From contig NZ_CP072597.1 of assembly GCF_018847975.1 (NCBI RefSeq), positions 1,713,001 through 1,777,000 on the forward strand: 64,000 nucleotides of DNA. Reading direction: 5' to 3'. The notes under the pieces are model-generated. The model ran no database searches and had not been told where the DNA came from. It was given only the letters and a program-made list of their open reading frames with translations. Every line of letters begins with the position of its first letter. The stretch's first letter is position 1. Shown piece by piece: positions 32,962 through 41,867 of the stretch. Both the position numbers and the translations under genes were made by a program. This DNA comes from Lysobacter sp. K5869. GTDB lineage: Bacteria > Pseudomonadota > Gammaproteobacteria > Xanthomonadales > Xanthomonadaceae.

Positions 32962-34251
32962 TCAGAAGAAGGTGTTGATCGCGCCGACGACGCGATAGCC
33001 GTCGTCGCTGAGCAACATCAGCGGCCACTTGTCGAAGGTGGTGCAAGGGTGGGAAATGCCGACGGCGACGAGATCGCCGACTTGCAGCGGATGCTCGGGC
33101 GGCAGTTCCAGATACGCGTGCTGGTCGTTCATTTTGGCGATGCGCGCCTCGCGCAGCGGCCGCGGCGCGGGCGTGCCGGGACGATGCCATTGCAACGGCC
33201 GCGGCAGTTCGATGTCGTAGGACGCGTCGCGCTTGCCCAGCGTCAGCAGCGCCAGACCGGGCTCGGGCCGCGACTGCACCATCGCCCACAGTTCCAGCGC
33301 CGGCTGCAGGCCGTGGCGGAATTCGGCGCCGTGGCGGGTGCGCATTTCCTGCTGCAGGCCATGGTAGAGGCCGTGATCGGAGGTCAAATAGCACCCCGAG
33401 CGCAGCACCCGGCGCAGCGGGCGCGACAGGCCGTCGAGCGCGGCGAACGCGTCGGCGACGAAGTCGAAGTAGGCCGATCCGCCGGCGCTGATCAGGATCT
33501 CGTCGCCATCGAACAGGCCGGCGGCATCGCAACGGCGGGTCAGCGCGACCATTTGCTCGAGCAGCGCCCGCACCCGAACCAGATCGGCGGCGCGGTCGGC
33601 GCCGGTCCACAAACCTTCGTAGCCTTCGATGCCGGCCAGCGCCAGCGCCGGCATCGCGGCGATGTCGCGCGCCAGCGCGAACGCCGCGTCGACGCCGCGC
33701 GCGCCGGTGCGGCCGCCGTCGAGCCCGAGTTCCAGCAACACCGGCAGGCGCCGCTGCGGCGCCACACGCGTCATGACTTCGTTCAAGCGCGCCGCGCCAG
33801 CGACCGAGTCGACCAACACCCAGGCCTGGAACTCGGCGTCTTCATGCAACAGCCCGGCGAGGCTTTCGATATCGGCGTAAGCCACCGGCTGATTGGCCAG
33901 CACCACCCGCTTGACCCCGAAGCGATGCGCCACGCGCAACTGCGGAATCGTCGCCAGCGTGATCGCCCACGCGCCCGCGTCGAGTTGGGCCTGGAACAGC
34001 TGCGGGCTCATCGTGGTCTTGCCGTGCGGAGCCAACAACGTGCCGGCGCGCTCGGCGAAATCGCGCATCCAGGCCAGATTGTGGTCGAGCGTGGATTGGC
34101 GCAGCACCGCGACCGGGTACGACAAACGCCCGTCGAGCACGTTGTAGCCCTGCGCGGCGATTTCGTCCTGCCGCAGCGGCGCGCGCAACGGCAGGCCTTT
34201 GACGCCCGGCAGCAAGGTCTGCGTCCGCAGCGCTTGCATGGCTTGGTTCAT
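32962..34251 (-). CDS. PLP-dependent amino-acid deaminase/D-threonine aldolase-like (alanine racemase fold III)
   Basis: This 429-residue protein has an alanine-racemase-like TIM barrel with the PLP Lys at residue 78 (APHGKTTMS) and a C-terminal beta domain with the zinc-binding HxC signature in ISHPCTTFDKW. The layout matches D-serine dehydratase/D-threonine aldolase and 'amino acid deaminase' proteins, some of which act on D-glucosaminate. GGAGGA upstream supports the ATG at 34251. Co-transcription with dgoK suggests conversion of a sugar amino acid to a 2-keto-3-deoxy acid, which the kinase would then phosphorylate (inference). Confidence 0.88.
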   Translation of the reverse strand: MNQAMQALRTQTLLPGVKGLPLRAPLRQDEIAAQGYNVLDGRLSYPVAVLRQSTLDHNLAWMRDFAERAGTLLAPHGKTTMSPQLFQAQLDAGAWAITLATIPQLRVAHRFGVKRVVLANQPVAYADIESLAGLLHEDAEFQAWVLVDSVAGAARLNEVMTRVAPQRRLPVLLELGLDGGRTGARGVDAAFALARDIAAMPALALAGIEGYEGLWTGADRAADLVRVRALLEQMVALTRRCDAAGLFDGDEILISAGGSAYFDFVADAFAALDGLSRPLRRVLRSGCYLTSDHGLYHGLQQEMRTRHGAEFRHGLQPALELWAMVQSRPEPGLALLTLGKRDASYDIELPRPLQWHRPGTPAPRPLREARIAKMNDQHAYLELPPEHPLQVGDLVAVGISHPCTTFDKWPLMLLSDDGYRVVGAINTFF

Positions 34252-34418
34252 CGCGATCCTCCGTAGCGTGACTGAGCGAGTCCGCAGGTTATCCAACGGC
34301 GCCATCGCCGCCGCGCCGCCGATTGCGCAGGCCGCACGTTCGCGCAGCGCGGACACAGCGAACACGATGCGTGCGACAGACCGAACGACACCTTTCGATT
34401 CCTCTTGGCCTACAAACA

Positions 34419-34573
34419 GAAACTTTCGATTTGCGGCGAGCGTCGGGATATAGCCTAATGAGGCAACGGCGCGGGTTGCACCGCATCCGCCGAAACGCCG
34501 CGAATATTTGTAACCTATTTTTACGAAAGAAATGAGTTCGAATATCGAAAGTTTTCCAAGCGAAATCTTTCGC
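34419..34573. promoter_or_regulatory. Cluster of GAAA-N1-2-TTTC palindromes
   Basis: Three related palindromes lie between the divergent deaminase/dgoK and GH109 genes: GAAACTTTC (34419-34427), GAAAGTTTTC (34547-34556) and GCGAAATCTTTCGC (34560-34573). Half sites CTTTCGATT (34392) and CGAAAGAAATG (34524) are also nearby. The stretch is AT-richer than its surroundings. They are good operator candidates for a sugar regulator that controls both directions. Confidence 0.5.
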
Positions 34574-34653
34574 CGCCCGCCCCACTCGTTCCTCGTTCCT
34601 CTTCACCAGTTCCTCCACCTCGCGCTCCACCCGCATCCACCGAGGCACTCGCC

Positions 34654-36009
34654 ATGAACCGACGCGACTTCATCGCCCAATCCGCCACCGCGGGCACGCT
34701 GCTGGCCGCCAACGCTTTCGCTCCGGCGCTCGCGCGCAAACGCTCCAAGCTGCGCCTGGGCGTGATCGGCACCGGCATGCGCGGGCAAGTGCTGCTCAAG
34801 GAATTGGTGCGCCGCGACGATGTCGAGGTGGTGGCGCTGTGCGATATCGAACCGATCATGCTCGGCCGCGCGCTGGCGATGATCGAAAAGGCCGGCAAGT
34901 CCAAGCCGGCGACTTACGGCGAGGGCGGCGATGTCGACGCCTACCGCAAGTTGCTGGAGAAGGGCGGCCTCGACGGCGTGGTCATCGCCACGCCGTGGGA
35001 ATACCACGCGCCGATGGCGATCGCGGCGATGCAGGCGCGGGTGCCGGTGGCCTGCGAAGTCGTCGCCGGCCTGAGCCTGGACGATCATTGGCAGGTGCTG
35101 CGCACCCAACTGCAGACCGGCACGCCGTACATGCTGCTGGAGAACGTCTGCTATCGCCGCGACGTGCTCGCGGTGCTCAACATGGTCCGCCAGGGTTTGT
35201 TCGGCGAATTGGTCCATCTGCAAGGCGGCTATCAGCACGATCTGCGCGCGGTGAAGTTCAACAACGGCAATCCCGACCAGCCCTATGGCAGCGGCGTGGA
35301 GTTCGGACCGAAGGGCTGGTCGGAGGCGCGTTGGCGCACCGAGCATTCGATCAAGCGCGACGCCGATCTGTACCCGAGCCACGGCATCGGGCCGTGCGCG
35401 ATGGCGGTGAACATCCATCGCGGCAACCGCTTCACTTACTTGAGCGCGTTCTCGAGCAAGCCGCGCGGGCTGCACGACTACATCGTCAAGAAGGGCGGTG
35501 CGGACCATCCCAACGCCAAGGTGAAGTTCAAGCTCGGCGATCTGGTGACCACGCAGATCGCCTGCGCCAACGGCGAGACCATCCTGCTGCAGCACGACAC
35601 CTCGCTGCCGCGTCCGTACTCGCTGGGCTTCCGGGTGCAGGGCACCGACGGGCTGTGGATGGACGTCAACGATTCGATCCACATCGAAGGCAAGAGCAAG
35701 CCGCACGAGTGGGACAAGGCCGAGGTCTGGCTGGACCAGTACGACCATCCGCTGTGGAAGCGCCACGGCGCCACAGCCGCGGGCGCCGGCCACGGCGGTA
35801 TGGATTGGTTCGTCGTCAACGCCTTCGTCGAAGCGCTCAAGGCCGGCGCGCCGATGCCGATCGACATCTACGACGCGGTGGCCTGGAGCGCGATCACGCC
35901 GCTGTCGGAGCAGTCCATCGCCGAGCACCGCACCCTGGAATTCCCCGACTTCACCGACGGCAAGTGGAAGGACCGCAAGCCGATTTTCGGGTTCGACGAC
36001 CGCTACTGA
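34654..36009 (+). CDS. GH109-like exported Gfo/Idh/MocA protein
   Basis: This 451-residue protein begins with a Tat signal (MNRRDFIAQSATAGTLLAAN, cleavage near AFAPALA). The NAD-binding Rossmann domain follows (KLRLGVIGTGMRGQVLLKEL; GxGxxG-type) and a Gfo/Idh/MocA C-terminal domain carries YQHDLRAVKFNN and KRDADLYPSHGIGPCAM. Length and motifs match GH109 alpha-N-acetylgalactosaminidases, which use bound NAD in hydrolysis. Export by Tat fits folded, cofactor-loaded transport. It is divergent from the deaminase-dgoK pair with shared operator candidates, and a GH114-like enzyme lies 10 kb away. Confidence 0.9.
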   Translation: MNRRDFIAQSATAGTLLAANAFAPALARKRSKLRLGVIGTGMRGQVLLKELVRRDDVEVVALCDIEPIMLGRALAMIEKAGKSKPATYGEGGDVDAYRKLLEKGGLDGVVIATPWEYHAPMAIAAMQARVPVACEVVAGLSLDDHWQVLRTQLQTGTPYMLLENVCYRRDVLAVLNMVRQGLFGELVHLQGGYQHDLRAVKFNNGNPDQPYGSGVEFGPKGWSEARWRTEHSIKRDADLYPSHGIGPCAMAVNIHRGNRFTYLSAFSSKPRGLHDYIVKKGGADHPNAKVKFKLGDLVTTQIACANGETILLQHDTSLPRPYSLGFRVQGTDGLWMDVNDSIHIEGKSKPHEWDKAEVWLDQYDHPLWKRHGATAAGAGHGGMDWFVVNAFVEALKAGAPMPIDIYDAVAWSAITPLSEQSIAEHRTLEFPDFTDGKWKDRKPIFGFDDRY

Positions 36010-36021
36010 TGCGGGACGGGC

Positions 36022-36047
36022 CGCGCCGCCGTTTCGTCGGCGGCGCG
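36022..36047. terminator. Bidirectional hairpin between convergent genes
   Basis: A perfect 10-bp stem CGCGCCGCCG/CGGCGGCGCG (36022-36031 with 36038-36047, loop TTTCGT) lies between the convergent GH109 and M23 genes. The T-tract is absent, so termination is inferred from position. Confidence 0.5.
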
Positions 36048-36051
36048 CGCT

Positions 36052-37260
36052 TCAGCGCGCAGGATCGAAGCCGATCACATCGCCGTCCAGCGGCATTTGC
36101 GCTCGCCGGGCCTGCGGCGCGGGCGCGAAGGCGGCGTCCGGCGCCAAGGCTTCGCCGATGCTGCGCCGGCCGATGGCTTGGAAACGCTCGAACACGAACG
36201 GCAGGCCTTCGGACTGCTCGAACGTGGCCGCGTTGGACACGTGCAGGTGCAGATGCGGGCCGCCGGTGTTGCCGGACTGGCCGAGGCGGCCGACGACCTG
36301 ACCGCGACGCACGCGCTCGCCCGGCCGGGCGGCGACGCTGCCGGGTTGCAGATGCGCGTAGTGGACATAGACCCGCGGCGCGATTTCCAGGATCACGTAA
36401 TTGCCGTAGAGATCGTCGGCGCTGAGCGCGGCCGGCTCGGGCTGCGGCGACAGCGGCGCGCGTTCGGGCTGGCCGTCGCGCGCGGCGCGCACCGTGCCGT
36501 CGGCGACCGCCAGCACCGGCGCGCCGTAGCCGACCCAATCGCCGTGCCGGGTCTTGGCCAACTCGCCGGCGCCGGCGCGCACCGCGCGGCCTTGCGCGTC
36601 CAGGCCGATCAGGTCGAGCGCGTAGCGCTGCGGAATCGTCGCTTCGCCGTTGGCCGCGACCACGCTGCCCCAATGATGCGATTGCGCGTTCGACGGGCCT
36701 TCGTAGGCCATCCAGGCGCCGCCGGCGAGTGGCGGCCCCAGGCTCACCGGCGCGAGGTTCGAGACCGTCAGCGCCGCGCCGTCGATCCAGGTGCGCGCGC
36801 CGCGCGCGTCGACGAACTCGATGCGATGGCGCAGCCGCGCCGGCGCGGCCGCGCCGCGCGGCAGATCGAGCCAGACGAACAGCACCGCGCGCTGGCCGGC
36901 TTCGATGGGAATGTCTTTGGCGATCGGCTCGCCTTGCGCGGCGGGCGCGGTCAAGCGCTGCAGCGCTTCGCCTTCGAATCGCGCCAGCGGCGCGGTCGCG
37001 TCGTCGGCGTAAACCTCCAATCGGGTCAGCCGCAAGGTGCCGGTGGCGCGATAGAAGTTGCTCAGATGCAGTTCGTAAGCCAGATGCGCGCGGCCGTCGG
37101 TGGCCGCGACCGCGGCGGGCGCCCACGGGATGCGCGCTTCCACCGGCGCTTGCTGCGCGGGCGGCGGCGCGGCGCAGGCGGCCGCCGACCACAACAGCGC
37201 AGCGCAAGCCAGGGCCGGGATCGTGCCCCGGGCGGTACCGCGTGCGGAATCGGCGGGCAT
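36052..37260 (-). CDS. Exported M23-family metallopeptidase
   Basis: This 402-residue protein has a signal peptide, possibly lipidated (hydrophobic stretch ending WSAAACAAPPP). The N-terminal ~230 residues are beta-rich and unassigned. The C-terminal LytM/M23 domain has a degenerate-looking first motif and YVHYAHLQPGS, VGRLGQSGNTGG and PHLHLHVSN, which supply the HxH zinc ligands. Members cut peptidoglycan cross-bridges or act on peptides. The upstream GxxxD-type motif HWGSVVAANGE is not the canonical HxxxD, so catalytic competence should be checked. Confidence 0.88.
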   Translation of the reverse strand: MPADSARGTARGTIPALACAALLWSAAACAAPPPAQQAPVEARIPWAPAAVAATDGRAHLAYELHLSNFYRATGTLRLTRLEVYADDATAPLARFEGEALQRLTAPAAQGEPIAKDIPIEAGQRAVLFVWLDLPRGAAAPARLRHRIEFVDARGARTWIDGAALTVSNLAPVSLGPPLAGGAWMAYEGPSNAQSHHWGSVVAANGEATIPQRYALDLIGLDAQGRAVRAGAGELAKTRHGDWVGYGAPVLAVADGTVRAARDGQPERAPLSPQPEPAALSADDLYGNYVILEIAPRVYVHYAHLQPGSVAARPGERVRRGQVVGRLGQSGNTGGPHLHLHVSNAATFEQSEGLPFVFERFQAIGRRSIGEALAPDAAFAPAPQARRAQMPLDGDVIGFDPAR

Positions 37261-37422
37261 CGGATCTACCGGAAGGCGCCGGGCGGGCGCGGATGAGCCG
37301 CGATCCTAGCGCAGCGGCGGGGCAGGCGAGCGGCGCGGCCGTTCGTCGGTAACCGTTCAATTCGCGTTGACAGGTTCGGATGCGCCTTCATAACCTGTAT
37401 AAAACACTTAAAGGGTTTTAAG

Positions 37423-38508
37423 ATGAGCGGCACGACGCGACCCTTCCGACTGGCCGGCGCTTGCGCTTTGTTGGCTCTGAGCGCCTGCGGCGCGGCGTTG
37501 GCGGAACCCGCGGACGCCGGCGCGGCAGTCGCCGCGCGCGCTCCGCGCATCGCCGCGCGCGCTCCGCGCATCGCCGCGCTGGATGCGCCGAGCAACCTCG
37601 GCCTGCGCCCGCCGCGCCCCGGCCAGGAGCCCGGCGTGCGTCGCCTGCCCGAGGCGCTGCGAGGCGCCGGCCTGTTGACCGCGCTGCATGCTCGCGACGC
37701 CGGACGGGTCGCGCCGCCGCCGTATTCGCCGGATCCCGACCGCGCCATCGGTTTCCGCAACGGCGCCGCGCTGCGCGACTACAGCCTGACGCTGGCCGAC
37801 CGCTTGCGGCCGCTGCTGCGCGACGGCGAATTCGCGCTGGTGCTCGGCGGCGATTGCAGCGTCTTGCTCGGCAGCGGCTTGGCGCTCAAGCAGCGCGGCC
37901 GTTACGGGCTGGCGTTCGTCGACGCCCACGACGATTTCTCGTTCGTGCGCGACCGCAAGCGCTACGCCGGCTATCTCACCGCGGCGGGCTTGGATCTGGG
38001 CTTGGCCACCGGTCACGGCCCGGCGGCGCTGTCGGATCTGCGCGGGCAATCGCCGTACTTCCGTACCGGCGATGTCGTCCATCTCGGTTTGGTGGTCAGC
38101 GACGAGGACAAGCGCGGCTACGAGTTCGAGAGTTTCGAGCGGTCCGGCATCCACAGCATCGACGCCGCCGCGATCCGCCGCGACGGCGCGCGCGCCGCCG
38201 GCCGCGCGGCGCGGGCGAGGCTGGAGGCGATGCCGACCGAAGGGTTCTGGATCCACGTCGATGCCGATGTCTTGGCCGAACGGATCATGCCCGCGGTCGA
38301 TTCGCCCAATCCCGACGGCCTGGAATTCGCCGAGCTGCGCGCGCTGCTCGCGCAGTTGCTGGCGAGCCCGAAGGCGGTGGGCCTGGAGTTGACGATCTTC
38401 GACCCGGACCTGGACCCGGACGGCTCGCTGGCGCGCGAGCTGTCCGCCGCGCTCGCCGGCGCCTTCGCCGACAGCGGGCGCTGGCCTTCGCCGCGCGGCA
38501 AGCGCTGA
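37423..38508 (+). CDS. Exported arginase/agmatinase-fold protein
   Basis: This 361-residue ureohydrolase-fold protein carries an N-terminal signal (RLAGACALLALSACGAALA). Metal-site motifs are visible: GGDCSVLLG, FVDAHDDF (compare DAHxD) and HVDADVLAE (compare SxDxDxxDP, here incomplete). Arginases and agmatinases are normally cytoplasmic, so export is unusual. Residues ~37-50 contain a perfect heptapeptide duplication (AARAPRI twice) encoded by a 21-bp tandem repeat at 37531-37572. Its stop is 10 bp from an exported RidA-family gene, suggesting a joint function. The substrate is unknown. Confidence 0.88.
   Translation: MSGTTRPFRLAGACALLALSACGAALAEPADAGAAVAARAPRIAARAPRIAALDAPSNLGLRPPRPGQEPGVRRLPEALRGAGLLTALHARDAGRVAPPPYSPDPDRAIGFRNGAALRDYSLTLADRLRPLLRDGEFALVLGGDCSVLLGSGLALKQRGRYGLAFVDAHDDFSFVRDRKRYAGYLTAAGLDLGLATGHGPAALSDLRGQSPYFRTGDVVHLGLVVSDEDKRGYEFESFERSGIHSIDAAAIRRDGARAAGRAARARLEAMPTEGFWIHVDADVLAERIMPAVDSPNPDGLEFAELRALLAQLLASPKAVGLELTIFDPDLDPDGSLARELSAALAGAFADSGRWPSPRGKR
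37531..37572. repeat. 21-bp tandem duplication inside the arginase-like gene
   Basis: Two identical 21-bp units (37531-37551 and 37552-37572) encode AARAPRI twice in the linker behind the signal peptide. The duplication keeps the frame and probably arose by slippage; copy number could vary between strains. Confidence 0.85.
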
Positions 38509-38518
38509 GGCCGCGACG

Positions 38519-38941
38519 ATGCGACGGCGCGATTTTCTCGGGACCGGCGCGGCGGCGGTGCTGCTCGTGGCCGGCGGCGCGGTCGACGGCGAGGCGCGCG
38601 AAACGGCCGGCGCGGCGCACCGCATCGGCGCGCATTCGCGTCTGCTGTTCGTCAGCGGGCAAGTGCCGACCGATGCGAACGGCGAGGCGCCCGCGCAGTT
38701 CTCCGAGCAATGCCGGCTGGCGTGGCGCAATCTGGAAACGCAGTTGAACGCGGCCGACATGCAGCTGCGGCATCTGGTCAAGCTCACCGTGTTCCTCGCC
38801 CGAGCCGAGGACCGGCGGCGCGAGCGCGAAGTGCGGCGAGCGATGCTGGGCCGTATCGCGCAGCCGTCGGTCAGCGTGGTGGTGACCGGAATTTACGACG
38901 AGGCGTGGCGCATCGAAATCGAGGCGATCGCGCTGGCCTGA
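38519..38941 (+). CDS. Exported RidA-family protein (Tat-type signal)
   Basis: This 140-residue protein has a short twin-arginine-like leader (MRRRDFLGTGAAAVLLVAGG) and a RidA/YjgF core with LLFVSGQVPTDANGEA, CRLAWRNLETQLNAADMQL and PSVSVVVTGIYDEAWRIEIE. Cytosolic RidA hydrolyses reactive enamines and imines; the usual catalytic Arg near the end is replaced in this region by YDEAWRIEIEAIA, so it may belong to a divergent subgroup. Export is rare for this family. It is 10 bp downstream of the exported arginase-like gene. Confidence 0.85.
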   Translation: MRRRDFLGTGAAAVLLVAGGAVDGEARETAGAAHRIGAHSRLLFVSGQVPTDANGEAPAQFSEQCRLAWRNLETQLNAADMQLRHLVKLTVFLARAEDRRREREVRRAMLGRIAQPSVSVVVTGIYDEAWRIEIEAIALA

Positions 38942-38944
38942 GCG

Positions 38945-39700
38945 CTAACCCACCGCGCTCCAGCGCGCATCGCGATGCAGCGCGCGGTAGTCGCGCGGCG
39001 CCATCCCGACCATCGCCTTGAACTGCCGCGCGAACGCGCTTTGATCGGTGAAGCCGCAGGCCAGCCCGACCTCGGCGATGCTGGCCTCGCCGTGCAGTTC
39101 GCGCATCGCCGCTTCGATCCGCAGCCGGGTCAGCGTCTGTTGCGGCGTGAGCTGGAACACGCGCTGGAAATGCCGCTCCAACTGAGCCACCGACAAATCC
39201 GCCAGCTTCGCCATCGCCGCGATGCGCAGCGGTTCGGCGAAGCGCAACTGCATGTGCTCGAACACCCGGCGCAAGCGTTCGTACGTGGGATCGCGCCCGT
39301 CCGGCGCGCCGAGATCGCGCGACAGGCCGACCAGGCCGCGGCGGCCGCCGGGCAAGGTCAGCGGGCGCTTGCCGGTGAGGCACCAGCCGGGGCGGCGGTT
39401 CGGATACAGATGCACTTCGAGCTGGTTTTCGATGGTGCCGCCGTCGAGCACGCGCCGGTCCTGCTGGGCGTAGCGCGCGGCCAAGCGGGTCGGAAACACT
39501 TCGGCGACGTCGCGGCCGATCACGTCCTCGCGCCGCTTCAGGCCGAGTCTGCGCACCAGGGTCAGATTGGCGTGGGTGTAGCGGCCGGCTTCGTCCTTGA
39601 CGAAGAACACCACGTCGGCGAGCGCGTCGCACAGGGTCTGCATCAGTTCGGCGTCGATCCGCACCGGATCGAGGGAAGGCGCGGGCAGGGCAGGGGCCAT
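38945..39700 (-). CDS. AraC-family regulator with PAS domain (hydroxyproline operon)
   Basis: This ~251-residue protein has an N-terminal PAS-like sensor (ALADVVFFVKDEAGRYTHAN, later GLVGLSRDLG) and a C-terminal AraC double helix-turn-helix (MAKLADLSVAQLERHFQRVF, SIAEVGLACGFTDQSAFAR). I used ATG 39700 because a start at 39775 would leave under 30 bp for both divergent promoters; neither has a strong ribosome-binding site. It is divergent from the hydroxyproline operon, where AraC regulators of this type are common in xanthomonads, so it is probably the operon activator with a hydroxyproline isomer as effector. Confidence 0.9.
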   Translation of the reverse strand: MAPALPAPSLDPVRIDAELMQTLCDALADVVFFVKDEAGRYTHANLTLVRRLGLKRREDVIGRDVAEVFPTRLAARYAQQDRRVLDGGTIENQLEVHLYPNRRPGWCLTGKRPLTLPGGRRGLVGLSRDLGAPDGRDPTYERLRRVFEHMQLRFAEPLRIAAMAKLADLSVAQLERHFQRVFQLTPQQTLTRLRIEAAMRELHGEASIAEVGLACGFTDQSAFARQFKAMVGMAPRDYRALHRDARWSAVG

Positions 39701-39804
39701 GAGGACGGGGCGCGGCGGGCGGAGGAGGGTGTCGCCGATTATGCCGAATTCCGCATCGAGGTTCGTCAAGCTCATCTAGCCGCTGCGGCCCCCGCGACGC
39801 GAGC

Positions 39805-40752
39805 ATGTCCAGCATGCACAGCCTCGACATCATCGACTCGCACACCGGCGGCGAACCCACCCGCGTGGTGGTCGCCGGATTCCCCGATCTCGGCGGCGGC
39901 GACCTCGCCGAACAGCGCCGCCGCTTCGCCCAGGACTTCGACCGCTGGCGCAGCGCGGTGGCCTGCGAGCCGCGCGGCTCCGACCCGGTGGTCGGCGCGC
40001 TGCTGCTGCCGCCGCGCACGCCCGGCGCCTGCGCCGGCACGATCTTCTTCAACAACGTCGGCTATCTGGGCATGTGCGGGCACGGCACTATCGGTTTGGT
40101 GCGCACGCTGCAGTTCCTCGGCCGGATCGGGCCGGGCGATCACCGCATCGACACGCCGGTCGGCACGGTCGGCGCGCGCTTGCACGAAGACGGCCGCGTG
40201 TCGATCGCCAACGTCGAAAGCTGGCGCCACGCCGCGCAAGTGCGGCTCGACGTGCCGGGCTACGGCGCGGTGACCGGCGATGTCGCCTGGGGCGGCAACT
40301 GGTTCTTCATCGTCAAGGTGGCGCAGCCGATCGCGCTGGAGCGCGTGCGCGAACTCAGCGAGTTCGCCGAGGCGATCCGCAACGCGCTGACCGGCGCGGG
40401 CATCACCGGCGCCGACGGCGCCGAGATCGATCACATCGAATTGGAAACCGCTTCGCCCACGCCGGGCGTGGACGGCCGCAACTTCGTGCTGTGTCCCGGA
40501 TTGGCCTACGACCGCTCGCCCTGCGGCACCGGCACCAGCGCCAAGCTGGCGTGTCTGGCCGCCGACGGCAAGCTCGCGCCGGGCGCGGTGTGGCGGCAGG
40601 AGAGCGTGCTCGGCAGCGTGTTCGAGGGAACCTATCGCGCCGGCGAGCGCGGCGTGCATCCGACCATCACCGGCAGCGCCCACATCACCGCGCGCGCGCA
40701 GTTGCTGATCGACGACGCCGACCCGTTCGCCTGGGGCATCGGCGCGCGCTGA
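39805..40752 (+). CDS. 4-hydroxyproline 2-epimerase
   Basis: This 315-residue proline-racemase superfamily enzyme interconverts trans-4-hydroxy-L-proline and cis-4-hydroxy-D-proline, the first step of the pathway. The two catalytic Cys residues are present at 91 (GMCGHGTIG) and 240 ([11 protein letters not shown]); the pair Cys-Cys distinguishes epimerase from 3-hydroxyproline dehydratase, which has Thr at one site. The opening [12 protein letters not shown] is also conserved. It is the first gene of a seven-gene operon; ATG 39814 is an alternative start. Confidence 0.95.
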   Translation: MSSMHSLDIIDSHTGGEPTRVVVAGFPDLGGGDLAEQRRRFAQDFDRWRSAVACEPRGSDPVVGALLLPPRTPGACAGTIFFNNVGYLGMCGHGTIGLVRTLQFLGRIGPGDHRIDTPVGTVGARLHEDGRVSIANVESWRHAAQVRLDVPGYGAVTGDVAWGGNWFFIVKVAQPIALERVRELSEFAEAIRNALTGAGITGADGAEIDHIELETASPTPGVDGRNFVLCPGLAYDRSPCGTGTSAKLACLAADGKLAPGAVWRQESVLGSVFEGTYRAGERGVHPTITGSAHITARAQLLIDDADPFAWGIGAR

Positions 40753-40766
40753 GCGCGGCCGCGATC

Positions 40767-41867
40767 ATGTCCCGCTACGACCTCATCGTCATCGGCGCCG
40801 GCATCGTCGGCGCGGCCTGCGCCGAGCGCGCCGCGCGCGAGGGCTTGCGCGTGGCCGTGGTCGAGCCGGGCCCGGTCGGCGGCGGCGCCACCGCGGCGGC
40901 GATGGGGCATCTGGTCGCGATGGACGACGATCCGGCGGAGCTGGCGCTGTCGCGGTTGTCGTTGCAGTTGTGGGAACGCTTCGCCGATCTGCCGCTGGCC
41001 GAGTTCAGCCGCTGCGGCACCTTGTGGGTGGCGCGCGAGCCGCGCGAACTCGACGGCGTCGCGGCCAAGGTCGCGCGTCTGGCCGCGGCCGGCGTGGCGG
41101 CGCGGCGGATCGAGGCGGCGGAGTTGTACCAACTCGAGCCGAATCTCGCGCCGGGCCTGTGCGGCGGAATGCTGGTGGCGCAGGAGGCGGTGGTGTATCC
41201 GCCGCGCGTCGCCCAGCACTTGCTGCAACTGGCGCGCGAACTGAAAACCGAGTGCTATCTGGGCCGCCGCGCGACCGCGCTGACCGCGCAAGGAGCGCGC
41301 CTGGACGACGGCAGCGAACTGCGCGGCCCGGTGCTGGTCGCGACCGGCTGCGCGCTGCCGGAACTGCTGCCGCAACTGCCGCTGCGTTCGCGCAAGGGCC
41401 ATCTGGTCATCACCGAGCGCTATCCCGGCCGCATCCGTCACCAATTGCTCGAGCTGGGCTACGCCGACAGCGCGCACGGCGACGCCGACAGCTCCGTCGC
41501 CTTCAATGTGCAGCCGCGCCCGACCGGGCAGATCCTGATCGGCTCCTCGCGCGAGTTCGGCCAGGACGACCGCGGCGTGTCCGCGCCGATGCTGCAGCGC
41601 ATGCTCGAACGCGCGTTCGCGTTCGTGCCGATGCTGCGCGAACTGCAAGCGCTGCGGGTGTGGACGGGCTTTCGTCCGTGCACGCCGGACGGGCGGCCGT
41701 ACATCGGCGCGCTGGAATCGCGCCCGCACACCTGGGTCGCGGCCGGCCACGAAGGCCTGGGCGTGACCACCGCCTTGGGCACCGCGCAACTGCTGATCGA
41801 ACAACTGCTCGGCCGCGCGCCGGTCATCGACCCGGCGCCGTACGCGCCGTCGCGGGCGCTGCGATGA
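40767..41867 (+). CDS. D-hydroxyproline dehydrogenase, FAD subunit (DAAO-like)
   Basis: This 366-residue DAO-fold flavoprotein oxidises cis-4-hydroxy-D-proline to 1-pyrroline-4-hydroxy-2-carboxylate. The dinucleotide motif GAGIVGAACAERAA is at residues ~9-22, and the substrate-domain pattern includes MGHLVAMDDDPAELA and VWTGFRPCTPDGRPYIG. It forms a multi-subunit enzyme with the next two gene products, as in the Pseudomonas system. ATGA overlap couples it to the ferredoxin-like subunit. Confidence 0.92.
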   Translation: MSRYDLIVIGAGIVGAACAERAAREGLRVAVVEPGPVGGGATAAAMGHLVAMDDDPAELALSRLSLQLWERFADLPLAEFSRCGTLWVAREPRELDGVAAKVARLAAAGVAARRIEAAELYQLEPNLAPGLCGGMLVAQEAVVYPPRVAQHLLQLARELKTECYLGRRATALTAQGARLDDGSELRGPVLVATGCALPELLPQLPLRSRKGHLVITERYPGRIRHQLLELGYADSAHGDADSSVAFNVQPRPTGQILIGSSREFGQDDRGVSAPMLQRMLERAFAFVPMLRELQALRVWTGFRPCTPDGRPYIGALESRPHTWVAAGHEGLGVTTALGTAQLLIEQLLGRAPVIDPAPYAPSRALR

